Shown: piece by piece, positions 58,329 to 64,000 of the stretch
How the letters are laid out: each line of letters begins with the position of its first letter
How positions within the stretch are numbered: the first letter of the stretch is position 1
DNA from: Subdoligranulum variabile
Lineage (GTDB): Bacteria > Bacillota > Clostridia > Oscillospirales > Ruminococcaceae
NCBI RefSeq assembly: GCF_025152575.1
Contig: NZ_CP102293.1
Coordinates: 124,001 to 188,000, forward strand
DNA length: 64,000 nt
Direction: 5' to 3'
Translations under genes and position numbers: made by a program
Notes under the pieces: generated by a model
Seen by the model: the letters and a program-made list of their open reading frames with translations, nothing else
Told to the model about the DNA's origin: nothing
Database searches by the model: none

Positions 58329-59440
58329 TTGGCAGCGCCTCCTTTCTCTTTACGGCCGGATACCGCTTTTGCAATCACACCGCGCATGAGCAGCGCAAAA
58401 GCTGCCAGGTAAATGATGACTGCAATGACGATGTCGATGGTTTCGGAGGAATATGCCGGCTGCATTGCCGCGCCGCCCACCTGAATATAACTGATGAACA
58501 ACGCCGAGAAGATGGTTCCCACAGGATTGGAACTTGCCAGCAGCGCCACCGGGATGCCATTGAAGCCCATGCCCAGAATGGCCTTCTCCAGTACATACTG
58601 ACCGGTACCGGCCAGATAGTAAATGCCGCCGCCGATGCCGGAAAGTGCACCGGAAATTACCATAGAAAGCACGATGTTGCGCTTTGCGTTGATGCCGGCA
58701 TACTGTGCCGCATCGCGGCTGAGGCCACAGGCCTTGAGTTCGTAACCGAATGTTGTTTTCTGCAGCACGACCCACACAACAATGGCAAACACGATGCTGA
58801 TTCCGATGCCGATGTTGATCCAACTGGAGTCGCCGAACAATGCTGCAAGGGGACCTTTGGGCAGAATTGCTCCGGGGTTGGCAGCCGAAAGTGCTGCGGT
58901 ACGGTCGGAGTTGGAGGCCCCCCAGCCGGAGGCCAGCATGTTCGGAGAGTTTGCGAGAATCAGGTTGACGAGGTACATCCCGATCCAGTTGAACATGATA
59001 GCGGTAATGACTTCATTGACGTTGAAGTACGCCTTGAACAAGCCCGGGAAGACACCCCAGATGGCACCGCCGACTGCTGCCGCCAGCAAGCAGATAAACC
59101 ACGGCATCTGGAACTGAATGGCAAACAGAAGCGCAAAGAAGGCGCCCATGGTATACTGACCGGAAGCCCCAATATTGAACAGGCCCGTCTTGAATGCAAA
59201 ACCTACCGACAAACCGCACATCATGAGCGGAGCCGCCTGATACAGTACCTTACCGAACTTGTCCATGCTGCCGAAGCCGGTAGTCATCATCGCTTTCATG
59301 CCTTCCAGCGACGCGCCCGGGTTCAGGGCGATCAGCAGCAGGAAGCCAAGGATCAGGCCAATGACAATAGACAGCAGGCTGGCCAGAACGCCAACTACCG
59401 CAGGGTTCTGCAAAAGCGTACTTTTTTGATTCTTTTTCAT
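58325..59440 (-). CDS. Nucleoside ABC transporter permease (NupP-like)
   Basis: A 371-residue permease with about ten spans. FAFKTGLFNIGASGQYTMGAFFA and LKACGLSRDAAQYAGINAKRNIVLSM match the family, as does the NEVITAIMFNWIGMYLVN segment. It pairs with NupQ-like and overlaps the ATPase gene by 4 bases. Uptake of uridine, deoxyribonucleosides or purines is likely; specificity cannot be read. Confidence 0.9.
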   Translation of the reverse strand: MKKNQKSTLLQNPAVVGVLASLLSIVIGLILGFLLLIALNPGASLEGMKAMMTTGFGSMDKFGKVLYQAAPLMMCGLSVGFAFKTGLFNIGASGQYTMGAFFALLFAIQFQMPWFICLLAAAVGGAIWGVFPGLFKAYFNVNEVITAIMFNWIGMYLVNLILANSPNMLASGWGASNSDRTAALSAANPGAILPKGPLAALFGDSSWINIGIGISIVFAIVVWVVLQKTTFGYELKACGLSRDAAQYAGINAKRNIVLSMVISGALSGIGGGIYYLAGTGQYVLEKAILGMGFNGIPVALLASSNPVGTIFSALFISYIQVGGAAMQPAYSSETIDIVIAVIIYLAAFALLMRGVIAKAVSGRKEKGGAAK

Positions 59441-60975
59441 GCCTTCGCCTCCCCCTGCTTTTTCGCCCCCGCCATATACAGGCCGAGTTCTTCCACCGTT
59501 GTCTTATGCGGGTCAAACTCACCGACGATCTGGCCTTCGTACATGACCAGAATCCGATCAGAGAGGTTCATAACTTCATCCAGTTCCAGACTAATGAGCA
59601 GGACCGCCTTCCCTTTGTCACGTTCTGCCACAATCTGTTTATGGATATACTCGATGGCACCGACGTCCAGGCCACGGGTAGGCTGGACGGCCACCAGCAG
59701 ATCCGGGTCTTTATCCACCTCACGGGCGATGATTGCCTTTTGCTGGTTACCGCCCGACATGCTGCGGGCAATGGTCTGCGCTCCCTGGCCGCTGCGGACA
59801 TCATACTGTTCGATCAGACGTTCCGCATAGGAAAGAACGGCACCTTTTTTGATAAATCCGTGATTCTGGAACTGCGGCTGCCAATAACGCTGCAACACCA
59901 GATTGTCTGCCAGCGTATAATCCAGTACCAATCCATGTTTATGGCGGTCCTCCGGAATATGGCTCATGCCGTCCTTGGAACGGGTTCGGATGCTTGCAGA
60001 GGTGATGTCCTGGCCGTTGAGCTTGATCGTACCGGAGACTACTTTCTCCAGACCGGTCAGACCGTAGACAAGCTCGCTCTGGCCGTTGCCCTCGATACCG
60101 GCGACACAGACGATCTCTCCGGCACGCACCTGGAAAGACACACCCTTGACAGCGTTGTTCTTATGCACTTTGCTGGCCACCACCAGGTTGTCCACTTCCA
60201 GAATGGTCCGACCAGGCTCGCAGGGCTTTTTCTCCACAGCGAATTCCACGTCGCGGCCCACCATCATACGGGAAAGCTCTTCCTTGGTGGTTTTGGCGAT
60301 CTCCACCGTACCAATGCCCTTGCCTTTCTGCAAAACCGTGCACCGGTCAGCCACCGCCATGATCTCATTGAGCTTGTGGGTGATAAACAGGATGCTCTTG
60401 CCTTCCTCTTTGAAGCCGCGCATGATCTCCATGAGCTCATCAATTTCCTGCGGCGTCAGAACAGCCGTGGGCTCGTCGAAGATCAGAATATCATTGTCAC
60501 GATACAGCATTTTCAGGATCTCAACACGCTGCTGCATGCCAACCGAAATATCACTGACCAACGCATCGGGATCCACACGCAGGCCATACTTTTCGCTCAG
60601 CTCCATGACTTTTTTGCGCGCCGCATCTTTACGCAAAAATCCATGCCGGGTGTCTTCCACACCCAGAATAATATTATCAAGCACCGTGAAGCATTCCACC
60701 AGTTTGAAATGCTGGTGAACCATGCCGATGCCCAGTGCATTGGCATCGTTGGGATTGTTGATCTTGACTTCCTGGCCGTTCTTTTTGATGATCCCCCTTT
60801 CCGGCTGGTACAAGCCAAACAACACGCTCATCAACGTGGACTTACCGGCACCATTTTCACCCAGAAGCGCATGGATCTCCCCTTTGCGAAGTTGCAAAGT
60901 AACATCATCATTCGCTTTGATACCAGGAAACTCCTTGGTGATGTGCAGCATTTCGATCACATATTGATCTGTCAA
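59437..60975 (-). CDS. Nucleoside ABC transporter ATPase with two ABC domains (NupO-like)
   Basis: A 512-residue tandem ATPase. First domain: Walker A LGENGAGKSTLMSVLFG, LVSDISVGMQQRVEILKMLYRD, FDEPTAVLTPQE. Second domain: degenerate Walker A (VAGIEGNGQSELVYGL), signature SMSGGNQQKAIIAREV, AVQPTRGLDVGA. This asymmetry is normal for the sugar/nucleoside class. TTG at 60975 is taken as the start (GGGG about 11 bases upstream); the longer frame overlaps the promoter. Start confidence is modest. Confidence 0.9.
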   Translation of the reverse strand: MTDQYVIEMLHITKEFPGIKANDDVTLQLRKGEIHALLGENGAGKSTLMSVLFGLYQPERGIIKKNGQEVKINNPNDANALGIGMVHQHFKLVECFTVLDNIILGVEDTRHGFLRKDAARKKVMELSEKYGLRVDPDALVSDISVGMQQRVEILKMLYRDNDILIFDEPTAVLTPQEIDELMEIMRGFKEEGKSILFITHKLNEIMAVADRCTVLQKGKGIGTVEIAKTTKEELSRMMVGRDVEFAVEKKPCEPGRTILEVDNLVVASKVHKNNAVKGVSFQVRAGEIVCVAGIEGNGQSELVYGLTGLEKVVSGTIKLNGQDITSASIRTRSKDGMSHIPEDRHKHGLVLDYTLADNLVLQRYWQPQFQNHGFIKKGAVLSYAERLIEQYDVRSGQGAQTIARSMSGGNQQKAIIAREVDKDPDLLVAVQPTRGLDVGAIEYIHKQIVAERDKGKAVLLISLELDEVMNLSDRILVMYEGQIVGEFDPHKTTVEELGLYMAGAKKQGEAKA

Positions 60976-61018
60976 ACCGTTGCACGCCCCTTTCCAAAAA
61001 CACAGTTTCTTACTTTGT

Positions 61019-61047
61019 ATTATATAGAAAAAATCACAATTGCACAA
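61019..61047 (-). promoter_or_regulatory. Promoter of the nucleoside transporter-pdp genes
   Basis: TTGTGC (61042-61047) and TATAAT (61019-61024) with a 17-base spacer, just downstream of the bmp1 terminator. Confidence 0.75.
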
Positions 61048-61110
61048 GAGAATTTGAACAAAAAGTGCAAAAATTCGCGCCGTCGTTCTTCTCTCACCTC
61101 ATAGTATGAC

Positions 61111-61145
61111 AAAAATCCCCCGCGCTTAAAGGCACGGGGGATTTG
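61111..61145 (-). terminator. Terminator after the first BMP lipoprotein gene
   Basis: AAATCCCCCG and CGGGGGATTTTTG (minus strand) form a GC-rich hairpin with U-tract, 16 bases after the stop. It probably limits read-through so that binding protein exceeds transporter. Confidence 0.85.
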
Positions 61146-61160
61146 AAAAGTCAGAAAAGA

Positions 61161-62300
61161 TTAGCCCTGGTAGTCCACGTTCACATTGGTGACAGCGGGC
61201 GTAACAGCGGTATCAAAGCTATCATCCACGACCAGCGTGCCGTCGACGATCTCCTGATACATAGTGTCGTACTGCTCCTGCGTGAATTTGGTGAACTTGC
61301 TGGTTTCCATCGGCAGGCCGACGCAGTTCTCGGCAGCGCCCAGAACGGTCTGCTTGCCGGCGTAAGCGTCGCTGAACTTCCAGCCATTGTCCATGGCATC
61401 GGTCAGAGCCACATTGACGGAGTTGGCAAGTGCCTTCATGGCGGAGGTGATGACGGTGTCAAACTGACCGGACTGGTCAACGTCAACGCCAATCATTTTG
61501 CCGCCGTTGGCCTGCGCTGCAGCATCGCAGCTCTGGCAGACAGGGCCGCCGCAAGCAAAGACCACTTCGGTGCCCTCGGAGTACCAGCCATCCATCTTGT
61601 TCTTGACCTCATCGGTAGCAGCAAAGCCGCCGGAGTACCAGTACTTGATGTTGACGTCGGTTTCGCCCAGCTCCTTGGCAGCGGCGTCAGCGCCCTGCAC
61701 GAAGCCGTAGCCATAGCGGATAACCGCGGGAACAGCCATGCCGCCCAGGAAGCCCAGTTCCTTGTAGCCGTCGTACACAGCGGCGTAGCCAGCCAGGTAA
61801 CCGGCCTGCTCTTCCTTGTAGGTGATCAAAGCGGTGTTGGCAGCAGGCTGAGCGCTGCCGTCAGCGCTCAGGTCGGTGGTGGCAACGTCCAGCGCGAGGA
61901 ACTGCACATCGGGATACTTGGCCTGGGCCTCCGCAATGGAGGTGCCGAACAGGTAGCCGGCAACAACAATCGCCTTGGCGCCGTCGTTCACAGCGTTATC
62001 CATCTGCTCCAGACGGGCGGCATCAGAGTCCTCCGTGGGACGGTAATAGTTGGCGTTCAGACCATTGGCAGCGCAGAAATCCTGCACGCCCTGCCAGGTG
62101 TACTGGTTGAAAGACTGGTCGTCAATGTTGCCGACGTCGGTTACAAAAGCAACGTCGGTTTTGCTGCCGCTGCTGCTTTCTGCCGTAGCCTCGGTGCTGG
62201 CAGCCTCAGAAGTCGCCGCAGAGGAGGAAGCAGCTCCGCCGCAGGCAGCCAGAGAGAGCGCCATGCAGCCGGCCAGAACCAATGCAAGGAACTTTTTCAT
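61161..62300 (-). CDS. BMP-family nucleoside-binding lipoprotein
   Basis: A 379-residue lipoprotein with signal peptide and lipobox LAAC (Cys20), then a Ser/Ala/Thr-rich linker. The BMP domain starts about residue 48 (VAFVTDVGNIDDQSFNQYTWQG) and continues with IGVDVDQSGQF-type segments. It is the probable binding subunit for the downstream ABC transporter. AAGGAG precedes the ATG. Its own promoter overlaps a palindrome at 62373-62410. A paralogue is encoded upstream. Confidence 0.93.
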   Translation of the reverse strand: MKKFLALVLAGCMALSLAACGGAASSSAATSEAASTEATAESSSGSKTDVAFVTDVGNIDDQSFNQYTWQGVQDFCAANGLNANYYRPTEDSDAARLEQMDNAVNDGAKAIVVAGYLFGTSIAEAQAKYPDVQFLALDVATTDLSADGSAQPAANTALITYKEEQAGYLAGYAAVYDGYKELGFLGGMAVPAVIRYGYGFVQGADAAAKELGETDVNIKYWYSGGFAATDEVKNKMDGWYSEGTEVVFACGGPVCQSCDAAAQANGGKMIGVDVDQSGQFDTVITSAMKALANSVNVALTDAMDNGWKFSDAYAGKQTVLGAAENCVGLPMETSKFTKFTQEQYDTMYQEIVDGTLVVDDSFDTAVTPAVTNVNVDYQG

Positions 62301-62362
62301 GGTTTTGATCTCCTTATTCCTGATAAACTTCGGGCGGAGCGTTTCCCCGCCGCTTTGCCTTC

Positions 62363-62391
62363 AGTATAACGGATTTCCGCCGGTTTTGCAA
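62363..62391 (-). promoter_or_regulatory. Promoter of the first BMP gene
   Basis: TTGCAA (62386-62391) and TATACT (62363-62368) with a 17-base spacer. Part of a perfect inverted repeat fills the spacer. Confidence 0.65.
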
Positions 62392-62410
62392 TGGAAAAAC
62401 CGGCGGAAAT
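62373..62410. repeat. Perfect 15-bp inverted repeat overlapping the bmp1 promoter
   Basis: ATTTCCGCCGGTTTT and its exact complement flank an 8-base centre. It covers the promoter spacer and -35 box and follows the bmp2 gene by 31 bases. It could be a terminator for bmp2, a repressor operator, or both. Confidence 0.6.
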
Positions 62411-62441
62411 GCATTACAAATATTTAACAAAATGTCAAAAG

Positions 62442-63596
62442 TCAGTTCTCGATCTCCAGCGTGACAGAAGGTGTGTCCGGCAATGTATCCATATCGGAAT
62501 AGGTTTCCACCTTCCGGTCGCTGTTGCGCAGTTCCTCATACAGGCGTTCATACTCCCGTTGGGTAAAGGTGTTGAACCGCCAGGTCGATCCCGCCAGCGC
62601 CACGCTGCCGTCGGTATAGCCGAGCTTCTCAGTCTGACCGGCCGCCTCCTGGCTCCAGGTACTGTTGGAGGAGAAGAAATCATACAGCTGTCTCTGCACA
62701 GCCGTATTGTAGCACTTCACGGCACTGCCGAGGACGCGTTCTCCCAGTGCATTCTGGTCCCAGTCCGTCGCGAAAATCTTGCCGCCGGTCTGGTTGGCCG
62801 CATCCATCGCGCGCTGTACAAGATCGCCCCCGTTGGCCAGGATCAGTCCTGTACCATTATTGTACCAATCCACCAGACGGGATGTCACCAGCGCCGGATC
62901 GTCGATGTTGCCGGTGTACCACACGCGCATGGACACTTCCTCGCCCTGCTGCTCCGCCGCATCCTCGGCTCCCTGCAGGAAACCGGTGCAGTAGCGCACC
63001 ACATCCGGCAGTTCCTCATTTCCGGCGAACCCCAGCGCGGTGAACCCTTCCGTCACTGCGGCATACCCGGCCAGGTATCCAGCCTGCTCTTCCTGGAACT
63101 GAACGCAATGTACGTTGGACTCAGTGGTGTACACCGTATAATCCTCATTATGCGGTTCACCGTCAAACAACAGATAATGCACACCGGGGAAATTGGCCTG
63201 CACCTGGAACAGCGCCTCGGCCATTTTTTCGCCGCGGCAGACCACCAGCGTGGCCCCGCTCTGCGCCGCATTGCGCAAAGCTTCCTCCGCCGAATCTGCC
63301 TCACCATCTCCGTAGGTAAAGGACTGCGCCGTATAGCCAAAATTGGAAGCAAAAGTCTGGATTCCTTTCCAGAGCAGCGATTCAGCTCCGGATTCCAGGC
63401 CGTTGCTGTCCGCAGCCAGCGCAATAGCCGAACCACCGGGAAGCGGCGCAGCATCCGCAGCCGCCTGGTATACATACGACGCATCATCCAGCGGCACTGT
63501 AAACTGGGCCGTCTGCTGCGGATTTTCCTCCGATGCACAAGCTGCCAGTGACAGCAGCATGATGACAGAAACAAACAGCGCAACAACTTTTTTCAT
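62442..63596 (-). CDS. Second BMP-family lipoprotein
   Basis: A 384-residue paralogue of the BMP lipoprotein. Signal peptide with LAAC lipobox (Cys20). The binding domain is more diverged (FQEEQAGYLAGYAAVTEGFTALGFAG is well conserved) and the N-terminal strand lacks the usual DxGxxxDxSFN motif seen in the other copy. It may bind a different nucleoside. The ATG at 63596 is preceded by AAGGAG at 12 bases. It follows the deaminase gene by 16 bases. Confidence 0.88.
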   Translation of the reverse strand: MKKVVALFVSVIMLLSLAACASEENPQQTAQFTVPLDDASYVYQAAADAAPLPGGSAIALAADSNGLESGAESLLWKGIQTFASNFGYTAQSFTYGDGEADSAEEALRNAAQSGATLVVCRGEKMAEALFQVQANFPGVHYLLFDGEPHNEDYTVYTTESNVHCVQFQEEQAGYLAGYAAVTEGFTALGFAGNEELPDVVRYCTGFLQGAEDAAEQQGEEVSMRVWYTGNIDDPALVTSRLVDWYNNGTGLILANGGDLVQRAMDAANQTGGKIFATDWDQNALGERVLGSAVKCYNTAVQRQLYDFFSSNSTWSQEAAGQTEKLGYTDGSVALAGSTWRFNTFTQREYERLYEELRNSDRKVETYSDMDTLPDTPSVTLEIEN

Positions 63597-63612
63597 GAAC
63601 AATGGGAACTCC

Positions 63613-64000
63613 TTACATCGAGGATTGGGAAGGCTCGGTCTCCAGGTTGGCCGGACCGAACCCATAGGGCAACAGCTCTCCCAGGGTCGTCACAATATAG
63701 TCCTCCTCCGTACGGGCCATAATTACCGTCAGAGAAGGACCGCCAAACTCGAACAGTGCCTGGCGACAGACCCCGCAGGGGCCGGTAACCAGTGTGTTGA
63801 CTGTCCCCTGCATGCTGCCCACAATGGCGATGGCGGAAAACTTCCGTTCACCCTCGCTCACCGCTTTGAACAGTGCCGTACGTTCCGCACAGTTGGTAGG
63901 CGTGTACCCGGCATTTTCAATATTGCAGCCGGTATACACCTTTCCGTCCTGTGTCAGAAGCGCCGCCCCCACCTGAAAATGGGAATACGGCGTGTAGGCA
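63613..64000 (-). CDS. cdd: Cytidine deaminase (5' end cut by the window edge)
   Basis: At least 128 residues of a tetramer-type cytidine deaminase. AYTPYSHFQVGAALL continues to the window edge and is the typical N-terminal region. Zinc-binding CAERTA and PCGVCRQ are present. It converts cytidine and deoxycytidine to uridine and deoxyuridine, which pdp can split. The last residues (EPSQSSM) are a short tail. The start codon lies beyond 64000. Confidence 0.93.
   Translation of the reverse strand, partial: AYTPYSHFQVGAALLTQDGKVYTGCNIENAGYTPTNCAERTALFKAVSEGERKFSAIAIVGSMQGTVNTLVTGPCGVCRQALFEFGGPSLTVIMARTEEDYIVTTLGELLPYGFGPANLETEPSQSSM

Noticed and set aside
1-64000. CRISPR arrays, rRNA or tRNA genes
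   Set aside because: No regularly spaced direct repeats and no rRNA segments were seen; the only tRNA-like element I found is the tmRNA.

Overview
This 64 kb window is chromosomal DNA from a moderately GC-rich, anaerobic Clostridia-type Firmicute. The gene content fits an Oscillospiraceae gut bacterium of the Faecalibacterium/Subdoligranulum/Gemmiger kind, but the genus cannot be fixed from the sequence. Supporting features are the scr-dnaX-ybaB-recR block, tepA next to ftsK/spoIIIE, a Rex redox regulator, Gram-positive ribosome binding sites, lipoproteins with LAAC/LASC lipoboxes and the anaerobic (cbi) cobalamin pathway.

Layout. 1-1430: the end of a plus-strand gene and its terminator, split by an intact IS3-family element. 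1476-2441: phosphate acetyltransferase. 2646-5018: a DUF1294 membrane protein with a coupled small protein, then about 1.5 kb of decayed gene fragments. 5019-9015: an accessory segment with a QueD-like zinc-ribbon protein, a DUF262/HNH nuclease-like protein and a frameshifted protein with a HEPN-like motif, lying directly downstream of tmRNA. 9016-12880: ssrA, smpB, recR, ybaB, dnaX and SRP RNA. 12899-33800: a cobalamin operon of about 20.5 kb with 24 tightly packed or overlapping minus-strand genes. It is headed by a cobalamin riboswitch with a downstream terminator. A FecBCD/BtuFCD-type importer lies at its start and a second permease/ATPase pair at its end. 33874-37820: B12-dependent methionine synthase, a separate reactivation-domain protein and MTHFR, which use the B12 and methyl-folate. 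37857-42861: a ComEC-like hydrolase, FtsK/SpoIIIE and TepA. 43064-44435: rex and thymidine kinase. 44481-47488: an AraC regulator and htpG behind a CIRCE operator. 47551-50740: a redox protein, an esterase, a D-2-hydroxyacid dehydrogenase and a YkgJ-type cysteine-cluster protein. 50739-55388: a two-component system divergent from a three-gene lantibiotic-immunity-like ABC transporter. 55400-55886: a lone hypothetical gene. 55910-64000: a nucleoside uptake and salvage locus (cytidine deaminase, two BMP lipoproteins, a nucleoside ABC transporter, pyrimidine-nucleoside phosphorylase).

The logic is metabolic. The cob operon makes adenosylcobalamin intermediates from sirohydrochlorin under B12 feedback, and the adjacent met genes consume the cofactor. 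I see no uroporphyrinogen-III methyltransferase, early haem gene or cob(I)alamin adenosyltransferase here, so those steps must be elsewhere. The nucleoside locus and tdk form a second theme. Start codons were chosen by ribosome binding site; many genes have a longer open frame that I did not use.
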